Shown piece by piece: positions 35,311-45,548 of a stretch of DNA of 64,000 nt (its first letter is position 1; each line of letters opens with the position of its first letter). A program made the translations under genes and the position numbers. A model generated the notes under the pieces. It saw only the letters and a program-made list of their open reading frames with translations, was not told the DNA's origin and did no database searches. The DNA is from Chitinophagaceae bacterium (GTDB lineage Bacteria; Bacteroidota; Bacteroidia; Chitinophagales; Chitinophagaceae): assembly GCA_016702745.1 (NCBI GenBank), contig JADJDJ010000001.1, positions 1,302,001 to 1,366,000 of the forward strand, given 5' to 3'.

Positions 35311-36492
35311 CTAATCAAGGTTCTCAATCACCATGGCGGAAGCGCCTCCACCCCCATTACAGATTCCGGCTGCGCCATACCTGGCTTTATTTGCTTTTAG
35401 TACATGGATCAGGGTGACGATAATTCTGGCACCACTGGCTCCCAGGGGGTGCCCCAGTGATACAGCACCACCATGAACATTCACACGGGATGGATCCAGT
35501 TTCATGCGCTTTGTATTTTCAATCCCAACCACAGCAAAAGCTTCATTTAATTCCCAGTACTGAATATCATCCATACTGAGTCCGGCTTTTGACACCGCTT
35601 TAGGAACAGCCAGTGAAGGTGTGGTGGTAAACCACTCAGGTGCCTGTTCTGCATCTGCATAGGAAAGTATCCGGGCAATAGGTTTCAGTCCCAGTTTGTC
35701 GGCTTTCTCACGGCTCATGAGTACCAGTGCGGCTGCCCCATCGTTCATGGTGCTGGCATTCGCGGCAGTTACAGTTCCATCTTTCTGAAAAGCGGGATTC
35801 AAACCCGGAATCTTATCGAATTTCACATTCCATGGTTCTTCATCTTTGGCGATGATGACCGGATCACCTTTACGTTGCGGAATCTCAACAGGGATCACTT
35901 CATTATTGAAAAGGCCTTTTTCCCAGGCAGCCTGACTTCTTTTATAACTTTCAATAGCAAATGTATCCTGGTCTTCGCGACTAATCCCACACTCTTTGGC
36001 ACATAGTTCCGCAGCATTGCCCATGGCTTTCCCATCGTACACATCAGTCAGACCATCTTTGGCCAGTCCATCATACAGTGATACATTTCCATATTTATTT
36101 CCCCAGCGCATACTGTCGCTGTAAAAAGGAACATTACTCATGCTTTCCATTCCGCCGGCAACAACGATATCAGCATCTCCCAGTAATATACTTTGGGCAG
36201 CCTGTGCAATGGCTTTCATACCGGATGCACAAACTTTATTCACAGTGGTACAATTCACTTCATTGGGTAATCCTGCAAATTTTGCAGCTTGCCTGGCTGG
36301 GGCCTGGCCAAGGTTGGCCTGAAGCACGCATCCCATCAGCAGATCCTGCACCTGAGCTGGCTGGATACCGGCTTTGGTCACTGCGGCCTTTACAGCCGCA
36401 GCACCCAGCTGAGTGGCCGTAATTGATTTAAGCGCACCACCAAAACTTCCCATCGGCGTCCGCACGGCGGAAATAATATAAACTTCTTTCAT
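35311..36492 (-). CDS. Acetyl-CoA C-acetyltransferase (thiolase)
   Basis: The 393-residue enzyme condenses or cleaves acetoacetyl-CoA. Catalytic residues are Cys88 in NKVCASGMK, His near 349 in GGAVSLGHPLGASGAR, and Cys near 379 in GICNGGGGASAMV. The N-terminus EVYIISAVRTPMGSFGGAL and the length are typical of short-chain thiolases (AtoB/PhaA type). It shares direction with the GNAT gene downstream and the CHU_C gene upstream (25-base gap), but the functions look unrelated. Intact. Confidence 0.95.
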   Translation of the reverse strand: MKEVYIISAVRTPMGSFGGALKSITATQLGAAAVKAAVTKAGIQPAQVQDLLMGCVLQANLGQAPARQAAKFAGLPNEVNCTTVNKVCASGMKAIAQAAQSILLGDADIVVAGGMESMSNVPFYSDSMRWGNKYGNVSLYDGLAKDGLTDVYDGKAMGNAAELCAKECGISREDQDTFAIESYKRSQAAWEKGLFNNEVIPVEIPQRKGDPVIIAKDEEPWNVKFDKIPGLNPAFQKDGTVTAANASTMNDGAAALVLMSREKADKLGLKPIARILSYADAEQAPEWFTTTPSLAVPKAVSKAGLSMDDIQYWELNEAFAVVGIENTKRMKLDPSRVNVHGGAVSLGHPLGASGARIIVTLIHVLKANKARYGAAGICNGGGGASAMVIENLD

Positions 36493-36517
36493 ATAGTGTC
36501 TGATTATGAAGGCAAAG

Positions 36518-37945
36518 TTAACGAATCAGGGTTATTGTGCCTTTCCGTAACCTGTTGGGTGAACTCAATGTAAACAAATAGGTATATACACCAGCCGACA
36601 TTTCGACCCCCCGGAACCGGCCATCCCAACTGATACCCGGACCTTTTCCTTCATAGATGAGTTGACCCGCCCTGTCAAATATTTTTACGGCCGGTTGCCA
36701 GTCAGCATCTAAAAATGGAATTCTCCAGGTATCATTCAATCCGTCATTATTCGGTGTAAAGGCCGTTGGAATAAAAATATCATTGATCACATTGATCTTT
36801 ACCTGGTCTTCATTCAGACAACCTTCAGCAGAAACCACTTCTAACTCATAAGTCGTGGGGATAAGCGGTGCTGCTTTGGGCTGGAGTATCTGTGGATTGG
36901 ATAGAGAGAATGATGGAGACCACTGGAAAACTGACCCGGTTGATGCCACGGCCATTAAGGTAATTGAATCGCCTTTGAGGACTACCCTGTCGGGTCCTGC
37001 ATTCACCATTGGTTTGGGCCAGATATTAAATTCGAGAATATTGGAATTGATCCGGCATTGTAACGGTGACCCTGTTTCCGCCACATTGAACCGGTACCAG
37101 AAATGTCCCGCCCCACTGGCCATTCTTGAATAAGTAGTCTGATTTGCGCCCGGTATATTCATCCAGGTGTTTCCGGAATCCGTACTCAGTTGCCATTGGA
37201 TATCCGGGGCCAGATAAAATCCGGATGGATCTGCATCCAATGCTACTGGCACCTGATCATAAACACAGGTACTGATATTACCAGTTGTACCGCTGATGGA
37301 AGCTGTAACTGCAGGGCCGCAGGGTCTGAATGTGATATCGTCTAATGCAAGATCATTTCCAATTCCTCCGGGGGCATTATTGGTTATCCGTAGACGAATG
37401 GCCGGATTATCCGGTGGCGTTGTAAAAAAGAAGCCATATTGCAGCCATCTGGGAGAGTTTTCTCCGGCGATCGAACCGGTGGCATATTGTCCCAGAATGG
37501 TTCCATCAGGCTTTTCGATTCTGAAAGTAAGATCCGGCATGATCCCTCCTGACTTTAGTACATTCATGATCCAGGCGGCAAATTCGTAAGTGGTATTCGG
37601 GCAAAGATCATTGACCGTGGTGCTGAAAAAATCACCCGGCTGATAGGATGCATTCACCAGCATAAAATTTCCATTGCCGGTATGATCATTGGTAACTGTA
37701 TGCCAGTTTCCGCTGAAGCAACCAACCGAAGTTCCGGTTATCGTATAGAAACCATCGTTAGGGCAGGTTGAAGATGTATAGGTATATGCAGCAGGAGGAA
37801 CAAAACTGCTGCCGTTGCTAAAGCCGGTTCCGAAAGTAATATTAACAACCGGATCACCCAGACTACCCGTACAAAGCTGTGCGTTCACCAGACTGGCAGA
37901 CAAACAGCATAAAACAGGAAGCAATACACGGGTAACGATATTCAT
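36518..37945 (-). CDS. Secreted protein with T9SS type B (CHU_C/gliding-associated) C-terminal domain
   Basis: The 475-residue protein has a signal peptide ending ASLVNAQ. An N-terminal beta-sandwich region follows (GNFMLVNASYQPGDFFSTTV, LCPNTTYEFAAWIMN, ALDDITFRPCG). A middle Ig-like part includes WQLSTDSGNTWMNIPGANQT. The CHU_C sorting domain occupies the last 90 residues (FIPTAFTPNNDGLNDTW, KIFDRAGQLIYEGKG, GVYTYLFTL). This C-terminal domain directs secretion by the type IX system, so a T9SS should be encoded elsewhere in the genome. Ligand unknown. Confidence 0.9.
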   Translation of the reverse strand: MNIVTRVLLPVLCCLSASLVNAQLCTGSLGDPVVNITFGTGFSNGSSFVPPAAYTYTSSTCPNDGFYTITGTSVGCFSGNWHTVTNDHTGNGNFMLVNASYQPGDFFSTTVNDLCPNTTYEFAAWIMNVLKSGGIMPDLTFRIEKPDGTILGQYATGSIAGENSPRWLQYGFFFTTPPDNPAIRLRITNNAPGGIGNDLALDDITFRPCGPAVTASISGTTGNISTCVYDQVPVALDADPSGFYLAPDIQWQLSTDSGNTWMNIPGANQTTYSRMASGAGHFWYRFNVAETGSPLQCRINSNILEFNIWPKPMVNAGPDRVVLKGDSITLMAVASTGSVFQWSPSFSLSNPQILQPKAAPLIPTTYELEVVSAEGCLNEDQVKINVINDIFIPTAFTPNNDGLNDTWRIPFLDADWQPAVKIFDRAGQLIYEGKGPGISWDGRFRGVEMSAGVYTYLFTLSSPNRLRKGTITLIR

Positions 37946-38096
37946 GTGGCTGAAAACCCTGAAAGGGTCTGTAAAATTAGCTCAAATAGGGCAAGAAATG
38001 GTTGATAAATACCATTTGTATTCTTTGAATACCCGCTACCGGGTAGTTGCTGCAATATTCAAATGCTTATTTTACAGCAAAAGCCATTCAACAGAT

Positions 38097-39184
38097 ATGC
38101 GCATTGTAATCATTCTACTATCTTTTTTGCTGGTTCAATGTCCGGTAAAAGCCCAGCTACCCGGTTTCCCGATACCTGATCAGGTGAGGCTGACAGATTC
38201 AATTGACTGTACGAACGTCAAGGATCAGGGGCTGAGTCCTACCTGCTGGGTATTTGGCACCAATTCCGTAATGGAAAGCGATCTGATCAGATTGAGGGGT
38301 ATAAGGCTGAATATCTCTGAAATGTTTGTAGCACGGTATGCCTATATTGATAAAGCCAGGCAATTTCTGGCCACGGGAGGCAAATCTTATTTTGAAGGTG
38401 GTGGGCAGTTTCATGATGTGATCCGGGTGATCAGGCAACATGGACTGGTGCCGGAAGAAGTGTACAGTGGCCGGCAGGGAGAAAAGTTTACCCATGATCA
38501 TCGCTTGTTGGATACCGCCATGAAAAGACTGGTACATGGCTGGCAGATCAAGGGAAAAAAGAGCCTGAGTGACCAGGATCTGACACAATTAAATGATACC
38601 CTTGATAAATTCCTCGGCAAGGTTCCCCTGCAATTTAACTGGAAAGGCAGAGCCTATACCCCCATTCATTTGCAAAGGAGCAGGTGAACCTTAACGATGA
38701 TTATGCTGAACTTGTTTCCTTTTCCGACAAACCTCTTTACCGGCAATTTGTACTGGCGGATAAATACAATTGGGCCAATGATAGTTTTTGGAATATTTCC
38801 CTGTCTGATATGCAGGAAGTAGTGGATACGGCATTAGCCAGAGGATGGTCGGTTGGCTGGGAAGGTGATGTAACAGAACCGGGTTTTAATTATTATGGAG
38901 GGTATGCTTCGATACCAGACTCCAGTTTTCAATTTGATCAGCAGCGACTGGAGAATTATAAAACGGAAGTGACGGAACGGGATCATATGCTGCATCTGAC
39001 TGCTGTGGGAACTGATGCCACCGGGAAAAAATGGTATTATCTTAAAAACTCCTGGGGTACCTGGCTCAGCCGGTATAAAGGGTTCCTGTATATGGAAGAA
39101 AATTACTTCCGGATGAAAACCGTGATCCTCTTTGTCAATAAAAGAGCCCTGCCGGAATCATTAAGAAAGAAGATGAGATTATAA
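38097..39184 (+). CDS. Exported papain-like (C1, bleomycin-hydrolase type) cysteine peptidase, one frameshift
   Basis: A signal peptide (MRIVIILLSFLLVQCPVKAQ) is followed by the C1 core. NVKDQGLSPTCWVFGTNSVMESD carries the oxyanion Gln and the nucleophile Cys; DHMLHLTAVGTD carries the catalytic His; YYLKNSWGT carries the Asn. The reading breaks in the C5 run at about 38659-38663. One more C gives TPHSFAKEQVNLNDDYAEL, the usual C1B junction, and a protein of about 362 residues. C1B-type enzymes are usually cytoplasmic aminopeptidases; the signal peptide here suggests a periplasmic role. The frame also stays open upstream of 38097, but that sequence lacks protein character. Confidence 0.85.
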
Positions 39185-39249
39185 TTGACAGATCCGGCAC
39201 TCAGGTTAGTACTGTTTACCTGTTTGAATGAGTTGAAGTCAGGTCTGAT

Positions 39250-39308
39250 AAAAAATTGACTGCCCTGTTAAACCCGTTTCAAATCAGCGGGCGCTGCAGG
39301 ACAGTCAA
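39250..39308 (-). terminator. Long intrinsic terminator hairpin
   Basis: TTGACTG and CAGTCAA pair at the ends, with CCTG/CAGG and CCCG/CGGG inside. On the minus strand the hairpin is followed by six T residues (39250-39255 on the plus strand are A). It fits as the terminator of the frameshifted lipoprotein gene ending at 39346. Confidence 0.6.
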
Positions 39309-39345
39309 AATGTTGTGAGAACAACTTAGTTATTGGGGTGATTCA

Positions 39346-39818
39346 TCAGGATGATTTCTCAAATTTTAATAATGCGCCTGTGGCAGAAAAAGTAGCTTCA
39401 TACTTCACTGTACCGCGCATGATATGGGCTTTCCAGCTGCCATCATTCCGTATAATCCATACATAGACCATATCTCCGGGATATAACTGACGGAAGGCAT
39501 CCAGAACTACCTGGGGACGGCCGCCGAGATACTGATCACAGAATGAGATGAACGATGTCCGTTATCATCATAACCTGCACTATGCCGTTGGTTACTTTGG
39601 TTGAACTGTACGGTAAAACTGTTGTTGCCTGCACGCATCCATTCCACGCTGCCCGTGCCACTGAATTCTGAAGCAAATGCGGTAGTGGTGGAAGCAGGCA
39701 CTGAAGTGGCAGTCACAACAGCTACCGTTGTATTGCTTCCGTTATTGTCAACGGATTCTTTGGAACAGGATACCAGGCTGATGGCCGCGATGAAGGCGGG
39801 GATAATTTTGTTTTTCAT
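39346..39818 (-). CDS. Lipoprotein, one frameshift
   Basis: It starts MKNKIIPAFIAAISLVSC, a lipoprotein signal with Cys at about residue 18. A Thr/Ser/Val-rich spacer follows, then FSGTGSVEWMRAGNNSFTVQFNQS. The frame then breaks near 39545-39560. In the shifted frame translation continues FCDQYLGGRPQVVLDAF, YPGDMVYVWIIRNDGSWKAH and TFSATGALLKFEK to a TGA at 39346. The coherent composition on both sides of the break indicates one gene of about 157 residues. It is somewhat like small PepSY-like or BON-like periplasmic proteins, but I would not name a family. Confidence 0.65.
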
Positions 39819-40015
39819 GTGTTGTACAAATTTTGAACTGATAATTAATTTCATATAGATATGGGTACAACCTGCAGGATTACATGTAACCGGCATGTCC
39901 GTTTTTTTTATCCGGGAAGAACAAATGCGGGGAATTGATGATGCAAATGGCCAGAACCCAGGCGCAGAGCGGGTTTGAACCTGACCAGAAGATAGTCAGC
40001 TCCTGGTACAAGAGG

Positions 40016-40048
40016 AAAAAAAAAAGCCCCGACGGATTCGTCGGGGCT
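40016..40048 (-). terminator. Intrinsic terminator of the TonB receptor gene
   Basis: A perfect 10-bp stem AGCCCCGACG / CGTCGGGGCT with a 4-base loop is followed on the minus strand by about ten T residues. It lies 26 bases after the receptor stop codon. Confidence 0.93.
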
Positions 40049-40074
40049 GTACTTAAACCCAATTGAATTAAGAT

Positions 40075-43056
40075 TTAGAAGATATTGTAGCCGTAGCTGA
40101 TGTAATACAATCCACCAACAGCAGGGCTGCCATAACCGGTACGGGCGTAGAAATTACCAAGATTGGTACCACCTACACGGAACACGCTCTTGGTGCCATG
40201 CGGACGGTAAGAAACCTGTGCATCCCACCAGCCAAAATAAGGCAGTGTACCAGATACAAATGTTCCTTCGTAATAGTTATTATCCTGCCATTTGTAAACC
40301 ACGTTAAATCCAAGTCCTTTGCAGAGATCATCGTTGCGGAGACCGATATTATAGCGGTATTTAGGAGCATTGAAATATGTTACTTCATTAGCAGGTACAT
40401 CTTTCAGTACATCAGAGAATACGTTACCATACACTACATAGTTCTTGATCGCACGGTATTCAACGCCAGCACCCCATCCGTAAGACTTGATAATAGCCGC
40501 AGAATTCTGGGTGTATGAAACGTTATTGGTAGAGAAAGAAGAGTAAAGCGGAAGTCTTCCTGCATTATCAGACTGTGTTTGACCTGCTGCTACAGATACG
40601 AGGAAATCTTTGTAACGGCTGGTATAGTAATAGGCATCGAAAAGGAGTTTCTTACCGATGATACCCTTGTAACCAATTTCGTAAGAGGTAACCACTTCAG
40701 GTTTTACCTCATTGAAAGTAGCGCGTACCAGTCTGCTGGAATCACCAGGAGCACCGGCTCTGTAAGCGAGGATACTCTCAGCAGTATAACCAGGTCTTGT
40801 ACCATTCAGCTTATAATAAGTCTGGAATTCAGGAAGACAGCCGATCAGGAAGCTGCTGCCACCACCCAAACGCAGACTGATGTACTGGTTTTGGTTGCTG
40901 GGGAAACGATAAGCAGTTTGATAAGACAAACGGATATTATTGTCTTTAGCAACATTGATTACCGCAGTTACCCTCGGTGTGAATTTGCCTTTGAAATTGG
41001 TTTGTTTGTCATAACGGCCAGATGCAGTCAGGGTCAGTTTGTTGTTCAGCAGGCTTTTCTTCAACTGAATATAAGAACCATACTCATTGATCAGGATGGT
41101 CTGCAGGGTATCAGCGAAAATGGTACCCTGAGATTTCAATGCCCATTGTTTCCAGTTGGCACCAATTAATACATCTACTACTTTAGAGAAATGCAGCATT
41201 TCAGAAATGTTAGCATTGGCTTCCATCGCGTAGAGGTCAGATTTATCGAGGAATTTAGCACCACCAGGTTTGCTTACAGAAGTGTTTCTGATCACATTGG
41301 CAGCATCATTAAATTGTTTTGTTCCAGGCAGGAAACGACCAGCATCTGCAGTTCCGCGGGCTGCGGCATGTAATTGGGCATCACTGAATGCACCAGCCGA
41401 AGAACGGCGTCCTTCGGAAAAAGTCAACATATATTGGGGTAACCAGGACCCTGCGATGGAGGTAAGACCACCGGCAGTATTCAGACTGGGTTTCCATGCT
41501 TCGTTGATGAAAGCACCCAGGGCATCTCCGATATAAGAATCACCGGCATTTCCCTGGATGGTATAAGCACGGTACATCCAGTTTTTAGACTTCATTTCAA
41601 ATTTATGCTGCGCCATTTTAAAATTGCGCAGAGAATAACGGTTGGCACCGGTATAAACTGTTGTACCTGTACCAAAGTAAGAATTCAGTGAAGCTTCCAG
41701 GTTATCAGTGAATTTGTAATGAACCCCTGCATTAAATTTCGCATTCAGGGTATTGTAATCCACCAGTTGGTCTTCATTATATCCTGTACGGGTTACATTA
41801 TTTTGTGTACCAAAATAGTTACGGGTTATACCGAGATAAAGCGGAGCATATAACTGTGCGGCCGCAACTGCATTGGCACCACCAGGTGTGAACAGATTGT
41901 AAAAGCCAGTCATTTGTGCGGCACTGGGATAGGTCGGGTTTCCGATAGCGGAAAAATAAGAATTGGCTGTTGCCTGCAGCTGAATCAATCCACCGGATTG
42001 TGCAGCCACAAGGGAGTTAACACTACTTGATAACAAAGCGGCCAACTGTCCGAGATTCACACTGGTTTCATCACCATATACGTTCACCCCATTGAAATTA
42101 GGGTCACCGGCACGGTTACCACCTACCACTTTGCTCAGGATACCGATCTGGGCCTTGTTACGATAGTCTTCTGCTTCCCAGTCAGAACCACGGATCAGTT
42201 CACCTGAAAGACGGAAGGCCAGTTTGTTTTTGTAAACTTTGGCCCAACGCATAGAGATATTATTATAAGGAGCTGCACTTCTCTGTTTTTTATCAACGTG
42301 CATCATCCCCTGCTTTACATTATAGCTGAAACCCTGGTATTTGAAAGGGCTTTTGCTTGTGATCAGTACGGTACCATTCATACCACCTGAACCATACAAT
42401 GCAGAAGAAGCACCAGAAAGTACTTCTATATTATCTACATCCAGATCAGTAAGACCTACAATGCTGCTCACAGCAAAATTGAGACCAGGAGCCTGGTTGT
42501 CCATTCCGTCTACCAACTGATTGAGGCGCGTATTACCGCTAGTCACAAATCCACGGGTTGTAACGGTACGGAAAGTTAAACTGGCTGTGTGAACGTCAAC
42601 ACCTTTAAGGTTGGTGATTGCTTCATAAACAGAAGGTGCTGCCACATTCTTAATGATCGCGCTATTCATTCTTTCCATCGTAACCGGAGCTTCCAGTATA
42701 CGCTGGGGAAGACGGCTGGCCGCAACCACCACTTCCTGTCCGAGGTCAGATTTTACTTTGAATTCAACTTCCACTGCTTTGGCAGCATCACTAACAGTAA
42801 CTTCCTGTGTTTCAAATCCAATGGATGAGAACACAAGAACAACTGGCAGTTTGGCTACTTTAAGGCTGAATTCGCCGTCAGAATTTGTATAAGTTCCCTG
42901 GCTGGTGCCTTTTATTAAAACAGAAACCGCAGGCACATTATCCTTATTGGCACTGTTCTTAACTGTACCGCTAATGGTAACGGATTGAGCATAAGCTGAT
43001 ACTGAAAAGAGGCAAGCCATTAACCAGGCAGCTAAAAAGCTATAGCTTTTTCTCAT
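40075..43056 (-). CDS. TonB-dependent outer membrane receptor
   Basis: This is a 993-residue receptor. A signal peptide (ending FSVSAYAQ) leads into a carboxypeptidase-regulatory-like domain (residues about 25-105; ISGTVKNSANKDNVPAVSVL, YTNSDGEFSLKV). The plug (about 115-240) has ITNLKGVDVHTASLTFR, TTRGFVTSGNTRL and GASSALYGSGGMNGTVLI. A beta-barrel ends YISYGYNIF. It takes up a large or scarce ligand using TonB energy. No SusD partner is next to it, so it is not a classical SusCD pair. The gene is intact, in contrast to the second receptor in the window. Confidence 0.93.
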   Translation of the reverse strand: MRKSYSFLAAWLMACLFSVSAYAQSVTISGTVKNSANKDNVPAVSVLIKGTSQGTYTNSDGEFSLKVAKLPVVLVFSSIGFETQEVTVSDAAKAVEVEFKVKSDLGQEVVVAASRLPQRILEAPVTMERMNSAIIKNVAAPSVYEAITNLKGVDVHTASLTFRTVTTRGFVTSGNTRLNQLVDGMDNQAPGLNFAVSSIVGLTDLDVDNIEVLSGASSALYGSGGMNGTVLITSKSPFKYQGFSYNVKQGMMHVDKKQRSAAPYNNISMRWAKVYKNKLAFRLSGELIRGSDWEAEDYRNKAQIGILSKVVGGNRAGDPNFNGVNVYGDETSVNLGQLAALLSSSVNSLVAAQSGGLIQLQATANSYFSAIGNPTYPSAAQMTGFYNLFTPGGANAVAAAQLYAPLYLGITRNYFGTQNNVTRTGYNEDQLVDYNTLNAKFNAGVHYKFTDNLEASLNSYFGTGTTVYTGANRYSLRNFKMAQHKFEMKSKNWMYRAYTIQGNAGDSYIGDALGAFINEAWKPSLNTAGGLTSIAGSWLPQYMLTFSEGRRSSAGAFSDAQLHAAARGTADAGRFLPGTKQFNDAANVIRNTSVSKPGGAKFLDKSDLYAMEANANISEMLHFSKVVDVLIGANWKQWALKSQGTIFADTLQTILINEYGSYIQLKKSLLNNKLTLTASGRYDKQTNFKGKFTPRVTAVINVAKDNNIRLSYQTAYRFPSNQNQYISLRLGGGSSFLIGCLPEFQTYYKLNGTRPGYTAESILAYRAGAPGDSSRLVRATFNEVKPEVVTSYEIGYKGIIGKKLLFDAYYYTSRYKDFLVSVAAGQTQSDNAGRLPLYSSFSTNNVSYTQNSAAIIKSYGWGAGVEYRAIKNYVVYGNVFSDVLKDVPANEVTYFNAPKYRYNIGLRNDDLCKGLGFNVVYKWQDNNYYEGTFVSGTLPYFGWWDAQVSYRPHGTKSVFRVGGTNLGNFYARTGYGSPAVGGLYYISYGYNIF

Positions 43057-43080
43057 AAGTAAGTAGTTTTAGTTTTGCCC

Positions 43081-43088
43081 CGAAGGTA
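43081..43088 (-). promoter_or_regulatory. Possible -7 promoter element of the TonB receptor gene
   Basis: On the minus strand TACCTTCG differs from TAnnTTTG at one base and lies 24 bases before the receptor start. A T-run (ATTTTT) sits about 20 bases upstream in the -33 position. The match is imperfect. Confidence 0.35.
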
Positions 43089-43273
43089 GTTCTTCGGCGT
43101 AATTTGGTGGAAAAATAAGCATTGTCCACTTTTTGTAAAAATTTAATTTTTAAGGGGCTAGCCCCGGTTGTGGACAAAAACGGATTTCCCAAAAATACAG
43201 CCGGATTGGATAAATTGTTGAAATCTGCTCCCCCCTTAATTGGCCGGTTTTCCCCCCCTTCTTACTTTCGGCC

Positions 43274-44203
43274 ATGGCTCAATTTTCTTTTCCACAACAG
43301 ACCGGATTCTACCGGGGTAAGGTGCGCGATGTCTACACTATTTCCGACCATTTTCTGGTGATGGTTGCCAGTGACCGGATTTCGGCTTTTGACGTGATCC
43401 TCCCCCGTCCGATTCCTTATAAAGGACAGGTTTTGAACCAGATTGCCGCATTTATGCTCGGGTCAACCCGTGATATTTGCCCCAACTGGCTCCTGGAGGT
43501 GCCGGCTCCCCAGGTCTCCATCGGCAAAAAATGCGTGCCCTTCCGGATCGAAATGGTGGTCCGTGGCAACCTGACCGGGCATGCCTGGCGCACCTATGCT
43601 TCCGGAAAAAGAGAGCTCTGCGGGGCGATGATGCCGGATGGCATGAAAGAAAATGACTATTTCCCCCAACCCATTATTACCCCAAGTACCAAGGCTGCCG
43701 AAGGTCATGATGAGGATATCTCCCCCCGGGAAATCATTGAAACCGGCCTGGCCACTGAAAAAGAATGGGAAACCCTCAGCAGCTATGCCTTTCAGTTATT
43801 TGAAAGAGGAAAGGCTATTGCCGCTAAACAGGGACTGATCCTTGTAGATACCAAGTATGAATTTGGCTTACTTGATGGTGAGGTTGTATTAATGGATGAG
43901 ATTCACACACCGGATTCTTCCCGGTATTTTTATTCAGATGGCTATGTTGAAAGACAGGAAAGAGGGGAAAGACAAAAACAACTGAGTAAAGAATTTGTAA
44001 GAGAATGGCTGATCGCTAACAATTTTATGGGAAAAGAAGGGCAAACCGTTCCCGAAATGACCGATGATTGGGTGGATACCATCTCTAAAAGATATATTGA
44101 ACTGTATGAAAAAGTAATCGGACAGGCTTTTATTCCACAAACCCTTTCAGATAAAGATACCCATCAACGTATCCTGGCAGCACTTGAAAAACTTACATCA
44201 TGA
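43274..44203 (+). CDS. purC: Phosphoribosylaminoimidazole-succinocarboxamide synthase
   Basis: The 309-residue enzyme joins CAIR and aspartate with ATP in purine synthesis. Motifs are YRGKVRDVY, VASDRISAFDVIL, IEMVVRGNLTGHAWRTY, LVDTKYEFGL and LMDEIHTPDSSRYF. It is the eukaryote/yeast-length version common in Bacteroidota. The stop overlaps the next start by 4 bases (ATGA). TACTTTCG 3 bases before the ATG resembles a promoter element but is too close for a normal leader. Confidence 0.97.
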   Translation: MAQFSFPQQTGFYRGKVRDVYTISDHFLVMVASDRISAFDVILPRPIPYKGQVLNQIAAFMLGSTRDICPNWLLEVPAPQVSIGKKCVPFRIEMVVRGNLTGHAWRTYASGKRELCGAMMPDGMKENDYFPQPIITPSTKAAEGHDEDISPREIIETGLATEKEWETLSSYAFQLFERGKAIAAKQGLILVDTKYEFGLLDGEVVLMDEIHTPDSSRYFYSDGYVERQERGERQKQLSKEFVREWLIANNFMGKEGQTVPEMTDDWVDTISKRYIELYEKVIGQAFIPQTLSDKDTHQRILAALEKLTS

Positions 44204-45063
44204 AAATTTTGTTCATAGGTGCCAGCGGTATGCTGGGAAAACCTGTGGCAGCCGAATTAATCAGGGCCGGATTTGATTGTACGCTGTTAGGAAGAGATAT
44301 TATAAAATTAAAAACTCTCTTCCCGGGAGCGAAATTCATTCAGGGCGATATCCTTGATCTGCCGAGCCTGCAAACTGTCATGAAAGGGATGGATGCTGTG
44401 TATTGTAATCTTTCAGTTTTACAAAGCTCCCGGGAAAAAGACCCCCAGCCGGAAAGAGAGGGACTGAATAATATCCTGGTAGCAGCCGGGGAAAACGGGA
44501 TCAGCAGGATCGCCTATATCTCATCGCTGGTACATCATTATGAAGGCATGAATGGATTCAGCTGGTGGGCTTTCAGGATCAAACAGGAAGCCGTACAAAA
44601 AATTAAAGCTTCCCGAATCCCCTATACCATTTTTTATCCCTCCACTTTCATGGAAACCTATCCTTACCAGATGATGAGGGGCCATAAAATAGCTGTGCTT
44701 GGAAAATCCATTGCCCCTATGTGGTTTATTGCAGCAGCTGATTTTGCCAAACAGGTAAGCCGTTCATTTCAAAAACCGGGAAATGATAACAGGGAATATA
44801 CCATACAGGGTCCGGCGGCCTATACCTTCGAAGAAGCCAACACAATTTTTATCACCCATTATTCCAAAAAGAAGCTGGGTTTGTTGAAAGCGCCAATCTG
44901 GCTCGCTAAATTTCTGGGGATCTTTGTCCCAAAGTTTAATTATGGCTGGCATATCTGCGAAGCACTGAATAAGTATCCTGAGAAATTTGAATCCCAAAAA
45001 ACCTGGGAGGAACTGGGCCAACCCGGTATTACACTGGCCGCTTATGCCGCTTCCAATCCATAA
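44200..45063 (+). CDS. NAD(P)-binding Rossmann-fold protein (NmrA/atypical SDR)
   Basis: The 287-residue protein starts MKILFIGASGMLGKPVAAEL, with the GxxGxxG dinucleotide motif. It continues with GDILDLPSLQTVMKGMDAVYCNL and IAYISSLVHHYEG, as in atypical SDRs that use NAD(P)H or act as sensors. YxxxK is not clear, so activity is uncertain. Translation is coupled to purC by a 4-base overlap, yet no purine role is known for this family. A terminator follows directly. Confidence 0.85.
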   Translation: MKILFIGASGMLGKPVAAELIRAGFDCTLLGRDIIKLKTLFPGAKFIQGDILDLPSLQTVMKGMDAVYCNLSVLQSSREKDPQPEREGLNNILVAAGENGISRIAYISSLVHHYEGMNGFSWWAFRIKQEAVQKIKASRIPYTIFYPSTFMETYPYQMMRGHKIAVLGKSIAPMWFIAAADFAKQVSRSFQKPGNDNREYTIQGPAAYTFEEANTIFITHYSKKKLGLLKAPIWLAKFLGIFVPKFNYGWHICEALNKYPEKFESQKTWEELGQPGITLAAYAASNP

Positions 45064-45090
45064 AAAAGCCACTGCCGGGAAGGCAGTGGC
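45062..45090 (-). terminator. Intrinsic terminator between convergent genes
   Basis: A perfect 9-bp stem GCCACTGCC / GGCAGTGGC with a 5-base loop is followed by six T residues on the minus strand. It serves the lipoprotein gene at 45117 and possibly also the purC unit. Confidence 0.88.
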
Positions 45091-45116
45091 GTATCAAACG
45101 TCAGGAATCAATTGAT

Positions 45117-45548
45117 TTACTTGGTAGCCTCTTGTTTGATGGTAGAGGTTTTAAAGGTCCGGGTGGCACCCTTACCGGCCAATGGACAATAATAATCCAG
45201 GGCATCCTGTGCTTCGGTGTAGGTCAGCCAGTAGTCAGTTACGGTACCGGTGAATATATATCCGGCACTGCGGTTATACATATCCCTTGTACCACGGGCG
45301 CTGAAATTACCGTACACAAATGATCCTTCTGATGGGCGGTACCCGCCGTTTGCCTGTACTATATTGAAACCATAGTAGGTCTCCACCACATAATAACTGC
45401 AGTAAGAATCGCTGTACACTACTTCTCCCCTTTCTTTGGAGAGCCAGTAACCTTCATCAATACCGGTGTAGACGGTGCTTTTAACACAACTGGAAAGAAA
45501 GATGCTGATCGAAAGCACCAGGGCCGAAAGGGTAAATATCTTTTTCAT
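45117..45548 (-). CDS. Tyrosine-rich small lipoprotein
   Basis: The 143-residue protein has a lipobox FLSSC (Cys about 21). The mature part is rich in Tyr, Gly and Ser (DSYCSYYVVETYYGF, TDYWLTYTEAQDALDYYC). Two further cysteines could form a disulfide. No family is recognised. It has its own terminator. Confidence 0.72.
   Translation of the reverse strand: MKKIFTLSALVLSISIFLSSCVKSTVYTGIDEGYWLSKERGEVVYSDSYCSYYVVETYYGFNIVQANGGYRPSEGSFVYGNFSARGTRDMYNRSAGYIFTGTVTDYWLTYTEAQDALDYYCPLAGKGATRTFKTSTIKQEATK

Noticed and set aside
37815..38096. Upstream extension of the C1 peptidase frame
   Set aside because: The frame is open but crosses the divergent CHU_C gene start and lacks signal-peptide or domain character. 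The ATG at 38097 begins a proper signal peptide.
39880..40062. 60-codon open frame on the minus strand
   Set aside because: It starts inside the terminator of the TonB receptor gene and has no protein-like features.
40075..43056. SusC of a SusCD polysaccharide utilisation locus
   Set aside because: There is no SusD-like lipoprotein or glycoside hydrolase beside it; neighbours are a small lipoprotein and purC.
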